Assembly: GCA_945877235.1 (NCBI GenBank) | Contig: CAMCRF010000004.1 | Span: 1-64,000 of the forward strand | DNA length: 64,000 bases | Origin: Bordetella parapertussis | Lineage (GTDB): Bacteria > Pseudomonadota > Gammaproteobacteria > Burkholderiales > Burkholderiaceae_A | Reading direction: 5' to 3' | Shown here: one piece after another, positions 47,143-56,333 of the stretch | Numbering within the stretch: the stretch's first letter is position 1 | How the letters are laid out: every line of letters begins with the position of its first letter | Translations under genes and position numbers: made by a program | The notes under the pieces: generated by a model | Databases searched by the model: none | Told to the model about the DNA's origin: nothing | What the model saw: only the letters and a program-made list of their open reading frames with translations

Positions 47143-48452
47143 TAGGAGCCAGCCGGCTTGAGACTGGCCGTGTTGACGTTGTCGAGCAGCGACAAGCGCT
47201 TGCGAAGATCGTCGGCGACGGCTTGGAAGGCGGTGAGGTTCACGCCCTCGAGGCTGGGCACCTGAGGATTCTCGCGGGCGATCTTTGAGGGGTCAATGGA
47301 GCGACCCTGAATCCGGAATTCGTAGTGCAGGTGTGGCCCAGTGGCCCAGCCCGTAGCCCCAACATAGCCAATCACCTCGCCCATGCGAACCTCACGCCCG
47401 ACCTGAACACCAGGCGCATAGCGCGAAAGGTGGGCATAGTAGGTGCTGTAGCGCAAGTTGTGCTGAATCTCAACCGAGTTGCCGTAGCCTCCGTTGTAAC
47501 CCCGCTCGACAATTTTTCCGTCAGCGACCGCGCGCACCGGTGTTCCGACCGGGGCAGCGTAGTCAACGCCTCTGTGGGCTCGAGGGTCTCCAAAGAGGGG
47601 GTGGAGCCTATAACTGGTGAAGCTTGAGCTGATTCGGGTGTACCGCAGGGGCGCAGCCAAAAAGCCTCTTCGGACCGATTTGCCTTCGGCATCGTAGTAT
47701 CCGCCACGTCCCTCGGGGTTCACGAAATAGAGGGCCTCATGGGTGAGGCCGGAGGCCTCAAACCGCACCGCAATCAGCTTGTGTTCACCGGTGTCTCGCC
47801 CCGCGACCCGCTGCGCCTCGTAAATGACACGGACCTTGTCTCCGGGCTTCACCTGCCGACGAAAGTCGAGGTCCGATTCAAAGAGGCTGACAACCTCTTC
47901 AGTGATCTTGGCGGGTACACCAGCCTGGTCCATGGCGCCGAAAAACGATTGTCCAACCTCGACTGAGCGATGCTCGACCTGGGTTTCCGCAGTCAGTGTG
48001 CCTGTTCGAACCTCGAACTTACCTTCGCCTACCCGCTCTACAATCCAGGCATCGTCACCACTGTAGAGCTGCAGTCGAAGGAGCTTGCCGGCCAGATCGG
48101 TCTGCACTACGGCGAGGCGGCCGGTGCTCGATCTCAAGACAGCGGCATTGCGTCGGTCTTGGTTTAGAAAGGCCAGAGCCGCATCGTCCTGAATGCCCAT
48201 GCGCTCGAACAGCCTCCCCATGGTGTCGCCGCGTCGGACTTCGTCTTCACGCGAGAGGTCCAGGCCGTGGGCCTGTAGGGCCTTGAGCTGCTCATCAAGC
48301 GACGGGTTTGCGAGGGCGACCCGAACCGGCTGATTGAGCAGGGCTGATTCGGCCTCAGACAACGGCGCCAAGCCAAGGGCGGTCAAAATTGCCAGGCTGA
48401 CGCCGAGGCCAGCCGAGCCATAGATCCAGGTATTGAGCGCGCGAGGGGTCAT
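47142..48452 (-). CDS. M23 family (LytM/MepM-like) murein endopeptidase
   Basis: A 436-residue envelope protein with an N-terminal anchor helix (about residues 8-30), a LysM/OapA-like region (R-R-G-D-T-M-G-R-L near 75) and a C-terminal peptidase_M23 domain. The zinc ligands are in R-L-H-P, H-R-G-V-D-Y and H-L-H-Y-E-F. Such enzymes cut peptide cross-links to let murein expand. ATG 48452 precedes the hydrophobic segment; the longer frame reading into tyrS was rejected. It is coupled to anmK. Confidence 0.9.
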   Translation of the reverse strand: MTPRALNTWIYGSAGLGVSLAILTALGLAPLSEAESALLNQPVRVALANPSLDEQLKALQAHGLDLSREDEVRRGDTMGRLFERMGIQDDAALAFLNQDRRNAAVLRSSTGRLAVVQTDLAGKLLRLQLYSGDDAWIVERVGEGKFEVRTGTLTAETQVEHRSVEVGQSFFGAMDQAGVPAKITEEVVSLFESDLDFRRQVKPGDKVRVIYEAQRVAGRDTGEHKLIAVRFEASGLTHEALYFVNPEGRGGYYDAEGKSVRRGFLAAPLRYTRISSSFTSYRLHPLFGDPRAHRGVDYAAPVGTPVRAVADGKIVERGYNGGYGNSVEIQHNLRYSTYYAHLSRYAPGVQVGREVRMGEVIGYVGATGWATGPHLHYEFRIQGRSIDPSKIARENPQVPSLEGVNLTAFQAVADDLRKRLSLLDNVNTASLKPAGS

Positions 48453-48458
48453 CACAAG

Positions 48459-48468
48459 TAAAATTCTA
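48459..48468. promoter_or_regulatory. Overlapping divergent -10 elements of tyrS and the M23 gene
   Basis: TAAAAT at 48459-48464 on the plus strand ends seven bases before the tyrS ATG. TAGAAT at 48468-48463 on the minus strand ends ten bases before the M23 ATG. They share two bases inside a gap of only 19 bases, so both -35 elements must lie within the opposite coding regions. Confidence 0.45.
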
Positions 48469-48471
48469 CTG

Positions 48472-49707
48472 ATGCTTTCGCCGACCCCCCCACTTTCCCC
48501 TTCTGTTGAGCATGCGCTCTCGGTCGTACTCCGAGGCGCAGATGAGCTCCTTGTGCTCGAAGAACTCCAAGCCAAGCTTGAGCGCAGCGAGGCCACGGGC
48601 CATCCCCTGCGGGTCAAGCTCGGGCTTGATCCAACTGCGCCGGACCTTCATCTGGGCCACACCGTGGTGCTCAACAAGCTGCGTCAGCTCCAAGACCTGG
48701 GGCATCACGTGATCTTCCTGATCGGCGACTTCACCGCCCTCATTGGAGACCCAACGGGCCGCAACAGCACCCGCCCCCCCCTCACGCCGGACGAAATTGC
48801 TCAAAACGCCGAGACCTACTTTCGGCAGGCTTCCCTTGTCCTCGACCCCGAGCGCACCGAAATTCGACGCAACTCAGAGTGGTGCGAAGCGCTGGGTGCC
48901 CAGGGCATGATTCGGCTTGCAGCCCAGTCCACAGTTGCGCGCATGCTCGAGCGCGACGACTTCACCAAACGCTACAAGTCGGGCACACCCATTTCGGTCC
49001 ATGAGTTTCTCTACCCCCTCATGCAGGGCTATGACTCTGTGGTGCTCAAGGCCGATCTGGAACTTGGCGGAACGGATCAGAAGTTCAACCTCCTCATGGG
49101 GCGCGAACTCCAGCGCAATGCAGGCCAGGCCCCTCAGTGTGTGCTCACCATGCCCTTGCTTGAAGGTCTCGATGGAGTCGAGAAGATGAGCAAGAGCAAG
49201 GGCAACTACATCGGCATCGCCGAATCGGCCGACGACATGTTTGGCAAGCTCATGTCGATCTCTGACACCCTCATGTGGCGGTATTTTCTGTTGCTTTCAT
49301 TTCGAAGCGAGGCCGAGATCCAGTCCCTGAAGGTCGCAGCGCAAGTTGGCAGGAATCCGCGCGACATCAAGGTCGAGCTGGCGCAAGAGATCGTGACTCG
49401 GTTTCACTCTTCGGCGTTGGCCGAGCAGGCCCTTGCCACCTTTGAAGCCCGCTTTAAGCAAGGGGAGATTCCACAAGACCTGGAACCCATCCATCTGCCT
49501 GCGGGTCCCTATAGCATTGGCCAATTGCTCAAGGAGTGCGGCTTGGTGTCCTCTGGCTCAGAGGCCAATCGCAACATCGAGCAGGGTGGCGTCAGAATCA
49601 ATGGTGAGCGGGTCTCCGATCGTGGCCAGCAGGTTGCATCGGGAGACTTCGTGCTTCAGGTGGGAAAACGTCGATTTGCGCGAGTGCTTATTGGGGGAGC
49701 GGACTGA
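48472..49707 (+). CDS. tyrS: Tyrosine--tRNA ligase
   Basis: A 411-residue class I synthetase of the TyrZ-like form. H-L-G-H near residue 62 stands for HIGH, K-M-S-K-S near 240 is the second class I motif, and an S4 RNA-binding domain occupies the last 65 residues (G-G-V-R-I-N-G near 383). ATG 48472 follows TAAAAT by seven bases and gives the expected N-terminus. The stop overlaps the ctaA start as TGATG. Confidence 0.95.
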   Translation: MLSPTPPLSPSVEHALSVVLRGADELLVLEELQAKLERSEATGHPLRVKLGLDPTAPDLHLGHTVVLNKLRQLQDLGHHVIFLIGDFTALIGDPTGRNSTRPPLTPDEIAQNAETYFRQASLVLDPERTEIRRNSEWCEALGAQGMIRLAAQSTVARMLERDDFTKRYKSGTPISVHEFLYPLMQGYDSVVLKADLELGGTDQKFNLLMGRELQRNAGQAPQCVLTMPLLEGLDGVEKMSKSKGNYIGIAESADDMFGKLMSISDTLMWRYFLLLSFRSEAEIQSLKVAAQVGRNPRDIKVELAQEIVTRFHSSALAEQALATFEARFKQGEIPQDLEPIHLPAGPYSIGQLLKECGLVSSGSEANRNIEQGGVRINGERVSDRGQQVASGDFVLQVGKRRFARVLIGGAD

Positions 49708-50729
49708 TGTCTGAATGGGTTGCACCGCGCGCTGCGCGTCGATTTCTGGTGGTCGGCCTTGCCACCATTGCAGCGGTCTATTTTTTGATCCTGGTGGGCG
49801 GAACGGTCCGCGCAACCGGGGCCGGTATGGGCTGCCCCGACTGGCCGCTGTGTTTTGGCCAGCTCATTCCGCCCACCTCTGAGGCGCAGCTCCCAGCCAA
49901 CTGGCGAGAAATTTATAGCCATCGAGGCTATGCGGATGCCCCGTTCGACCCCATCAAGACCTGGACCGAATATCTGAATCGACTCGTTGGCGCCGTCATT
50001 GGGCTTTTGGTGCTTGCCACAGCGTGGCTCTCGCGACCCTATTGGCAGACCGATCGGTCGGTGGTCTGGGCAGCGGTCGGTGGGGTCTTTTTCGTGGGGT
50101 TCAATGGCTGGCTGGGCTCTATGGTGGTGGCCACCAACCTTCGTCCGGTCATGATCTCCCTGCACATGACAGGCGCGTTCTTGGTGCAGATGTGCCTGAT
50201 CTATGCTGTGGTGCGCTCCCAGCGCGAGGCCTTGCGCGAGACCCTTCATGCACTGCCGCAGTGGTTCTCCGGCTTGGTGCTTGCGACCATGGCCGCCCTG
50301 ATCCTGCAGATTGTCATGGGCATCCAGATTCGTGAGAGTGTGGATCTAATTTCACGCGCGGCCACCCCGCTTGAGCGCGACCAATGGATCGAAATGATCC
50401 CCGTCATTTTCTACTTCCACCGATCCTTCAGCTGGGTCATCCTGGCACTGGTCGCTTACCTCGTCTGGCGGCTCTGGAAGAGCCCGTTGCGTGCGACCGC
50501 GGTCGGACGCATTAGCCTGTGGCTTTTTGGGCTGGTGGTCTTTGAGATGCTGCTTGGCGGAGCTCTCAATCACCTCGGTTTCCCGCTTCTGGCTCAGCCG
50601 GTGCACCTGCTGGCGGCCCATCTCATTTTTGGTGCCCTCTGGTTTCTCTGGGTTGCCATCTCGGTTGCCCGCCTGAGCCCCGTGGCGAAGGCTTCTCCCA
50701 CCCCCCTTCACAGGACTTCACATGTTTGA
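49707..50729 (+). CDS. ctaA: COX15/CtaA-type haem A synthase, Bacteroidetes-like sequence type
   Basis: A 340-residue membrane protein with eight predicted helices that converts haem O to haem A for cytochrome oxidase. The first loop reads [15 protein letters not shown] followed by I-P-P-T and later [12 protein letters not shown]. From memory this pattern matches the Bacteroidetes branch; Burkholderia CtaA has T-D-S-G-L-G-C-P-D-W-P-G-C-Y-G and a histidine in place of the asparagine in E-Y-L-N-R. H-M-T-G-A near 152 and H-R-S-F-S near 230 keep helix histidines. It sits between tyrS and glyA. Origin by transfer is an inference. Confidence 0.82.
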   Translation: MSEWVAPRAARRFLVVGLATIAAVYFLILVGGTVRATGAGMGCPDWPLCFGQLIPPTSEAQLPANWREIYSHRGYADAPFDPIKTWTEYLNRLVGAVIGLLVLATAWLSRPYWQTDRSVVWAAVGGVFFVGFNGWLGSMVVATNLRPVMISLHMTGAFLVQMCLIYAVVRSQREALRETLHALPQWFSGLVLATMAALILQIVMGIQIRESVDLISRAATPLERDQWIEMIPVIFYFHRSFSWVILALVAYLVWRLWKSPLRATAVGRISLWLFGLVVFEMLLGGALNHLGFPLLAQPVHLLAAHLIFGALWFLWVAISVARLSPVAKASPTPLHRTSHV

Positions 50730-51966
50730 TCGCGCACTTGATCCGGCCCAGCTCGACCCCGATGTATTCGCTGCCATTTCAGCCGAGAACCATCGGCAAG
50801 AGGCGCACATCGAGCTCATCGCCTCCGAGAACTATGCGAGCCCAGCGGTCATGGCTGCACAAGGGTCTCAGCTCACCAACAAGTACGCCGAGGGTTACCC
50901 GGGAAAGCGCTATTACGGTGGCTGTGAGCATGTCGATGTGGTCGAACAGCTCGCCATCGATCGACTCAAGCAGCTTTACGGCTGTGATGCAGCCAATGTC
51001 CAGCCACACTCGGGTGCACAAGCCAATACGGCGGTGTTCCTGGCTTTTCTCAAGCCCGGCGACACCATCATGGGACTCTCGCTTGCAGAGGGCGGTCACC
51101 TCACGCATGGCATGCCTCTGAATCTCTCGGGCAAGTGGTTCAATGTCGTGCCCTACGGTCTCAATGCGGCTGAGGAAATTGATTACGACCGCATGGAAGC
51201 CCTCGCCCGCGAGTACAAGCCCAAGCTGTTGATTGCTGGTGCCTCAGCCTATTCCTTGAAGACCGACTGGGCACGCTTTGCCCGCGTGGCCAAAGAGATT
51301 GGCGCTATTTTTATGGTGGACATGGCCCACTATTCGGGGCTCATCGCCGCGGGTGTCTACCCCAGCCCGGTACCCCATGCAGACGTTGTCACCTCCACCA
51401 CCCACAAGAGTTTGCGTGGCCCACGCGGCGGCATCATTCTCATGAAAGCCGAGCACGAGAAGGCCATCAACAGTGCCATCTTCCCGGGCATCCAAGGGGG
51501 TCCGCTCATGCATGTGATTGCAGCCAAAGCCGTTGCCTTCGGAGAGGCGCTCAAGCCCGAGTACAAGGTCTACGCTCAGCACGTCATCGACAATGCCAAG
51601 GTGCTCGCTGAGTCCCTGGTGCAGCGGGGGCTGCGCATTGTCTCGGGCCGAACCGAGAGCCATGTCATGCTGGTGGACCTGCGGGCCAAGCACATCACCG
51701 GCAAGCTCGCAGAGGCTGCGTTGGGCCAGGCCCACATCACCGTCAACAAGAACGCGATTCCCAACGACCCCGAAAAGCCTTTCGTCACCAGCGGCATTCG
51801 CTTGGGTACCCCGGCGTGCACGACGCGAGGCTTCGGTACGGAGGAGATGAAGCTCGTGGCCAATCTCATTGCCGATGTTCTAGAGGCTCCAGAGGACCCA
51901 TCTAACCTAGGCCGAGTGCGTGCCCAGGTGGAGGCACTGACCGCACGTTTCCCGGTTTACCGCTAA
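50722..51966 (+). CDS. glyA: Serine hydroxymethyltransferase
   Basis: A 414-residue PLP enzyme that interconverts serine and glycine and charges THF with a one-carbon unit. The PLP lysine is K229 in [14 protein letters not shown], the same number as in E. coli. [13 protein letters not shown] near 55 and H-S-G-A-Q-A-N near 96 are also present. It overlaps ctaA by eight bases. nrdR follows after 21 bases, a conserved pairing. Confidence 0.97.
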   Translation: MFDRALDPAQLDPDVFAAISAENHRQEAHIELIASENYASPAVMAAQGSQLTNKYAEGYPGKRYYGGCEHVDVVEQLAIDRLKQLYGCDAANVQPHSGAQANTAVFLAFLKPGDTIMGLSLAEGGHLTHGMPLNLSGKWFNVVPYGLNAAEEIDYDRMEALAREYKPKLLIAGASAYSLKTDWARFARVAKEIGAIFMVDMAHYSGLIAAGVYPSPVPHADVVTSTTHKSLRGPRGGIILMKAEHEKAINSAIFPGIQGGPLMHVIAAKAVAFGEALKPEYKVYAQHVIDNAKVLAESLVQRGLRIVSGRTESHVMLVDLRAKHITGKLAEAALGQAHITVNKNAIPNDPEKPFVTSGIRLGTPACTTRGFGTEEMKLVANLIADVLEAPEDPSNLGRVRAQVEALTARFPVYR

Positions 51967-51987
51967 GCGCAGCGGGGCCACACGCGC

Positions 51988-52479
51988 ATGCGATGCCCCG
52001 CTTGTGGGTCACCCGATACGCAGGTGACCGACACCCGACTCTCTGAGGACGGCAATCAGATTCGACGCCGTCGCCGATGCGCAGCCTGTGATCGCCGCTT
52101 CAAGACCATTGAGCAGATGGAGCTCAGCTTCCCGATGGTCGTCAAGAAAGATGGCTCACGGCGCGAGTACGACGTGGCCAAGCTGCGCTCGAGCATGACC
52201 TTGGCGCTGCGCAAGCGCCCCGTCTCTGCAGATGTCCTCGAGCAGGCCGTGCGTCAGATCGAAGAGCGGCTCTCGGCCTCTGGCGAGCGAGAGGTCAGCA
52301 GTCAATTCATTGGCGAGCTGGTGATGGCTGAGCTCAAACGCCTGGACAAAGTGGCTTATGTGCGATTTGCCTCGGTCTATCGCAGCTTTGAGGACCTCTC
52401 CGCCTTCCAAGAAATTCTGGCTGAGGTCGGGCCGAAGCGGGCGCGCAAGTCGGTCGGGCGCACCACGGGTCGTACCTGA
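51988..52479 (+). CDS. nrdR: Transcriptional repressor NrdR
   Basis: A 163-residue ATP-cone repressor of ribonucleotide reductase genes. The zinc ribbon uses C3, C6, C31 and C34, and the ATP-cone follows from about residue 48 ([12 protein letters not shown]). In the presence of dATP it binds paired palindromes; a likely pair lies at 10024-10069 before nrdAB in this window. The stop overlaps ribD as TGATG. Confidence 0.97.
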   Translation: MRCPACGSPDTQVTDTRLSEDGNQIRRRRRCAACDRRFKTIEQMELSFPMVVKKDGSRREYDVAKLRSSMTLALRKRPVSADVLEQAVRQIEERLSASGEREVSSQFIGELVMAELKRLDKVAYVRFASVYRSFEDLSAFQEILAEVGPKRARKSVGRTTGRT

Positions 52480-53609
52480 TGTGGTCTTCAGCCGATCAGC
52501 AATGGATGCAACAGGCGCTCGAGCTGGCCGCTCAGGGCCTCTACACCACCACCCCGAATCCCAGGGTTGGTTGTGTGTTGGTGCAGGGTGAGGCACGCGT
52601 AGGAGGGGGGTTTCATCACCGAGCGGGTGAACCGCATGCCGAGGTGCATGCCCTCGCCGAGGCAGGCTCGCAGGCGCGAGGGTCCAAGGCCTACGTCACG
52701 CTGGAGCCCTGCTGCCACCATGGCAGAACCGGGCCGTGTACCGAGGCCCTCATCAAGGCCGGGGTGCAGTCCGTGATTGTGGCCACAGAGGATCCGAACC
52801 CCAAAGTGGCCGGTCAGGGCCTGCAGCGTCTGCGTGACGCGGGCCTGGAGGTGCGTTGTGGGCTCTTTGCGGCCGAAGCTCAGGAGCTTAATCGCGGCTT
52901 TTTCAAACGCATGCGTATGGGGCGCCCTTGGGTCACAGCCAAAATGGCGCTGTCAGCCGATGGACGGGTTGCCCTACTCAATGGACAGAGCCAATGGATC
53001 AGCGACGAGGCCTCTCGCGCCGATGGGCATCATTTTCGCGCTCAGTCCTGTGCAGTGATCACCGGCCTTGGCACCTTTGAGCGTGATCACCCCCTACTGA
53101 CCGTGCGCGCAGTCCAGACCAGCCGGCCGCCTGTTCGGCTGCTGCTCGACCCCTGGCTGCGTGCCGATCCCGATGCGGCTTTTTTCCAGCATGCCCATGC
53201 CTGGGTCGCTCACTGGGAGGGATTACCGCAGGCTGCGCAGGCCTCCGTGCAGCGGCTGCTGGCCAGGGGCGTGAGACTGTTGCCAATACCTGCTGAGCCT
53301 GGCGCAACCGATGGGCGCAGACTGAGCCTGACTGTCCTGCTCGAGTGCTTGGCTCAAGAGGGTATGAATGAACTGCTGTTGGAGGCGGGCCCCGGCCTTG
53401 CCTCCGAATTCGAGCGGCAAGGCCTCATCGACGAGTGGCTGCTCTATTGGGCGCCCGTCTTTCTGGGGGCTGGGCTTGGCCCTCTGAATCATCTCGATGG
53501 GGCCTTCAGTCGGCCTGCAGAGGCTCCAAGGTGGGTGATTTCAGAATCCGGCGGCGCCGGCCAGGGGCTGCGAATCCGTTTAAGGCGTCCTCGGACCGAT
53601 ACACTCTAG
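52479..53609 (+). CDS. ribD: Bifunctional riboflavin deaminase/reductase
   Basis: A 376-residue enzyme performing two riboflavin steps: deamination of diaminohydroxyphosphoribosylaminopyrimidine and reduction of its ribose. The zinc site is H53-A-E55 with P-C-C at 77-79 and C87. The reductase half starts near 150 (V-T-A-K-M-A-L-S-A-D-G-R-V). ATG 52479 overlaps the nrdR stop. Confidence 0.95.
   Translation: MWSSADQQWMQQALELAAQGLYTTTPNPRVGCVLVQGEARVGGGFHHRAGEPHAEVHALAEAGSQARGSKAYVTLEPCCHHGRTGPCTEALIKAGVQSVIVATEDPNPKVAGQGLQRLRDAGLEVRCGLFAAEAQELNRGFFKRMRMGRPWVTAKMALSADGRVALLNGQSQWISDEASRADGHHFRAQSCAVITGLGTFERDHPLLTVRAVQTSRPPVRLLLDPWLRADPDAAFFQHAHAWVAHWEGLPQAAQASVQRLLARGVRLLPIPAEPGATDGRRLSLTVLLECLAQEGMNELLLEAGPGLASEFERQGLIDEWLLYWAPVFLGAGLGPLNHLDGAFSRPAEAPRWVISESGGAGQGLRIRLRRPRTDTL
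53600..53605 (+). promoter_or_regulatory. Internal -10 element (TACACT) of ribE
   Basis: TACACT straddles the end of ribD and is followed by exactly six bases and the ribE ATG at 53612. Transcription would begin at the A of the ATG. The -35 match is poor, so an internal leaderless promoter is plausible but unproven. Confidence 0.4.
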
Positions 53610-53611
53610 GC

Positions 53612-54292
53612 ATGTTCACCGGAATCATTCAGGGCGTGGGTCAGATCGAGGCCGTCATGCCGCAATCCTCTGTGAAGGGCGCGACAGGGTCTGCCTGGGG
53701 CGATGAGCAAGGACTCAGGCTCATGGTGTCCTGGGGCTCGCTCGACGCAAGTGATGTGACCGAGGGTGATTCGGTAGCCCTCAATGGCGCCTGCATGACC
53801 GTGCTGCGTCCCGATGATCACGGCTTTGCAGTCGATGTCTCCCGAGAGAGCCTTGAGAAGACGGTCTCGCTAGACCAGCCCGGTCCGGTCAATTTGGAGA
53901 AGGCCCTAAGGCTACAAGATCGCCTGGGTGGGCACCTGGTCAGCGGCCATATCGATGGCACGGCGCAGGTGCTCGACATCCAATCACGCGGGGAGTCCAC
54001 GGTATTGAAGGTGTTGGTGCCGGTTGCATTCGCGCCCTATCTCACTCCCAAGGGGTCCGTGGCGCTGCATGGGGTAAGCCTCACTGTGAATCAGCTCGAA
54101 GATCTCCCGGGCGATGCAGGCGCTGTAGTGACCTTGAACCTCATTCCTCACACATGGGCTGTCACCACGCTAAGAGACTTACGGGTGGGCAGTCATGTGA
54201 ATTTTGAAGCCGATCAACTCGCTAAACAGGTGGCTCGCATGGTGTCTGCTCTTTCACATCGACCTTCCGCACGCTCAGGAGATGCGGCATGA
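53612..54292 (+). CDS. ribE: Riboflavin synthase, alpha subunit
   Basis: A 226-residue enzyme that dismutates two 6,7-dimethyl-8-ribityllumazines to riboflavin. It starts [10 protein letters not shown], the family hallmark. Two lumazine-binding barrels follow, each with a G-H-x-V-x-G-H-type strand; the second begins near residue 108 ([12 protein letters not shown]). It is slightly longer than E. coli RibE (213). The stop overlaps ribBA as ATGA. Confidence 0.95.
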   Translation: MFTGIIQGVGQIEAVMPQSSVKGATGSAWGDEQGLRLMVSWGSLDASDVTEGDSVALNGACMTVLRPDDHGFAVDVSRESLEKTVSLDQPGPVNLEKALRLQDRLGGHLVSGHIDGTAQVLDIQSRGESTVLKVLVPVAFAPYLTPKGSVALHGVSLTVNQLEDLPGDAGAVVTLNLIPHTWAVTTLRDLRVGSHVNFEADQLAKQVARMVSALSHRPSARSGDAA

Positions 54293-55389
54293 ATCCGTCC
54301 GAGCGCACGCTCAGCCCAACAGAGGACCTCATCGAAGCCATTCGCCGTGGTGAGATGGTGGTGCTGGTGGACGATGAAGACCGCGAGAATGAGGGTGATC
54401 TGGTCATGGCGGCCGATGCGGTTACGCCGGAGGCCATTAACTTCATGGCACGCTTCGGGCGCGGCCTGATCTGTCTGACGCTCACCCCAACACGCTGCGC
54501 GCAGCTGCAGCTTCCGCTCATGGTGAACCAGAACCGCACCCCTCATGGCACGGCCTTTACCGTTTCGATTGAGGCCGCCCAGGGCGTGACGACCGGCATT
54601 TCCGCTGCCGATCGCGCCACCACCATTGCCGCCGCTGTGGCACCGCATGCCAAGCCAACAGACTTGGTTCAGCCCGGGCATGTTTTTCCCCTCATGGCGC
54701 AGCCCGGCGGCGTTTTGGCACGAGCTGGCCACACGGAGGCCGGCTGCGACCTTGCAGACTTGGCTGGCCGGGCCCCTGCATCGGTCATCTGCGAGATTCT
54801 CAAAGACGATGGCAGCATGGCTCGCTTGCCGGACCTCCTTGTTTTTGCCCGCGAGCATGGGCTTTTGGTCGGCAGCATTGCAGACCTTATTCACTACCGA
54901 ACGGCACATGAAAGTCTGGTGGAGCAGATCTCGGCATCGCTGCCTGCGCCGGAAGGCTGGCGGCTCATGGCCTATCGAGACAAAGCTGTGGGTCAGCCAC
55001 ACCTCGCATTGGTCATGGGAACCATTGAGCCTGATCAGGAGACTTTGGTGCGTGTGCATGAGCCGCTCACCCCGCTGGACCTCCTCGGGAGTAACAGCCC
55101 CCTGCACAGCTGGTCAGTCTCACGCGCCATGGCCACCATTGCCGAGCGCGGCAGGGGTGTGATTGTGCTGCTCAATGTGGCGCCCTCAGCCCAGACCATC
55201 TTTGATCAGATTGGCGGCGTGGTGGTGCCCTCGGCTGGTGCATCCAGCCTCGCATTGCGCAACTATGGCCTGGGCGCAGCCATCTTGAAGGACTTGGGTG
55301 TAGGGAAAATGCGCCTGCTTGCAAGGCCTCGCAAGATGCCCAGCATGGCAGGGTTTGGCCTCGAGGTCTGTGGCTACGGAACGGAATAA
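54289..55389 (+). CDS. ribBA: 3,4-dihydroxy-2-butanone-4-phosphate synthase with decayed GTP cyclohydrolase II domain
   Basis: A 366-residue two-domain protein. The N-terminal RibB domain is intact: [10 protein letters not shown] near residue 28 and H-T-E-A-G-C-D near 148. In the RibA-like domain the zinc cysteines (normally in G-S-L-R-C-D-C-G) are replaced by [11 protein letters not shown] around 264-274, and the catalytic Q-E-G-R-G-I-G block is gone, so GTP cyclohydrolase activity is unlikely. Such decay is common in Burkholderiales, which carry a separate ribA. Coupled to ribE. Confidence 0.93.
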   Translation: MNPSERTLSPTEDLIEAIRRGEMVVLVDDEDRENEGDLVMAADAVTPEAINFMARFGRGLICLTLTPTRCAQLQLPLMVNQNRTPHGTAFTVSIEAAQGVTTGISAADRATTIAAAVAPHAKPTDLVQPGHVFPLMAQPGGVLARAGHTEAGCDLADLAGRAPASVICEILKDDGSMARLPDLLVFAREHGLLVGSIADLIHYRTAHESLVEQISASLPAPEGWRLMAYRDKAVGQPHLALVMGTIEPDQETLVRVHEPLTPLDLLGSNSPLHSWSVSRAMATIAERGRGVIVLLNVAPSAQTIFDQIGGVVVPSAGASSLALRNYGLGAAILKDLGVGKMRLLARPRKMPSMAGFGLEVCGYGTE

Positions 55390-55399
55390 GGAGAGTCCA

Positions 55400-55891
55400 A
55401 TGGATGTCAATCGCGTGGAGCCAGACTGGTCAGGAGATGGCCTTCGTATCGGTGTGGTGGTGGCTCGCTTCAATGAAGAGGTGACATCTATGCTTGAGTC
55501 GTCCTGTCTTCAGGCGCTTGCTGAGCATGGTGTGCTGCCGCAAGACATCACGGTTTTCTCCGTGCCAGGTGCGCTCGAAATTCCCTTGGTACTGGCCCAG
55601 GCAGCAGATGCGGGGCGTTTCGACGCGCTCATCGCGCTGGGTGCTGTGATTCGGGGAGAGACCTATCATTTTGAGGTGGTCTCTAATGAATCCTGCGCTG
55701 GCGTCTCACGCGTGAGCCTGGACCATCGCGTGCCGGTGGCCAATGGCATTCTCACCACCGAGGATGACGACCAAGCGTTTGCACGCGCCGACGAGAAAGG
55801 GCGTGACTGCGCCATGGCCGCCATCGAGATGGCCAATCTGATTTTCGCCATCGATGAACAGACCGTTGAGGACGATGCGCGTGACGAATAA
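55400..55891 (+). CDS. ribH: 6,7-dimethyl-8-ribityllumazine synthase
   Basis: A 163-residue enzyme forming the riboflavin precursor lumazine. V-A-R-F-N-E-E-V near residue 22, V-P-G-A-L-E-I-P near 56, L-G-A-V-I-R-G-E-T-Y-H-F-E near 82 and the catalytic histidine in H-F-E are all present. AAGGAG lies nine bases before the ATG. nusB begins inside its end. Confidence 0.96.
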   Translation: MDVNRVEPDWSGDGLRIGVVVARFNEEVTSMLESSCLQALAEHGVLPQDITVFSVPGALEIPLVLAQAADAGRFDALIALGAVIRGETYHFEVVSNESCAGVSRVSLDHRVPVANGILTTEDDDQAFARADEKGRDCAMAAIEMANLIFAIDEQTVEDDARDE

Positions 55892-56333
55892 TGCGCCCGA
55901 TGCGCGCGCACGCAGTGCTCGCCGCCTGTCCCGTCTCATCACGGTGCAGAGCCTCTATCAGTGGCTCATTGCTCACGAAGAGTTGGGCGCCATCGAGGCC
56001 TTCGCACGGGAGTCTGACGACTTCGTGCAGGCTGATGAGGCCTACTTCAAGGACTGTTTCTATGGGGCCGTTCGTCAGGTAGAGGCCTTGCAAGCCGATA
56101 TTTTCCCGGTGCTCGATCGCCCATTGGCGCAGGTCTCGCCGGTCGAGCAGGCCATTCTCCTCCTCGGGGCCTATGAGCTGAAAGCCCATCCCGAGGTCCC
56201 CTTTCGGGTCGTCATCAATGAAGGGGTTGAGCTCGCGAAATCGCTGGGTGGCAACGAGGGGCATCGCTATATCAACGGTGTACTCGATCGGTTGGCTGGA
56301 CAGCTGCGACCCCATGAGGCCAACAGCCGCTAG
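55875..56333 (+). CDS. nusB: Transcription antitermination factor NusB
   Basis: A 152-residue helical protein that binds boxA RNA with NusE and supports rRNA transcription. R-S-A-R-R-L-S-R-L-I-T-V-Q-S-L-Y-Q-W is the family N-terminus, and V-V-I-N-E-G-V-E-L-A-K-S-L-G-G and Y-I-N-G-V-L-D near the end confirm it. ATG 55875 is preferred; ATG 55854 would add seven residues. It overlaps ribH by 17 bases and thiL by 20. Confidence 0.94.
   Translation: MRVTNNAPDARARSARRLSRLITVQSLYQWLIAHEELGAIEAFARESDDFVQADEAYFKDCFYGAVRQVEALQADIFPVLDRPLAQVSPVEQAILLLGAYELKAHPEVPFRVVINEGVELAKSLGGNEGHRYINGVLDRLAGQLRPHEANSR

Noticed and set aside
54289..55389. ribBA as a pseudogene
   Set aside because: The frame is intact, coupled to ribE and ribH, and the RibB domain keeps all key residues; decay is limited to the second active site.
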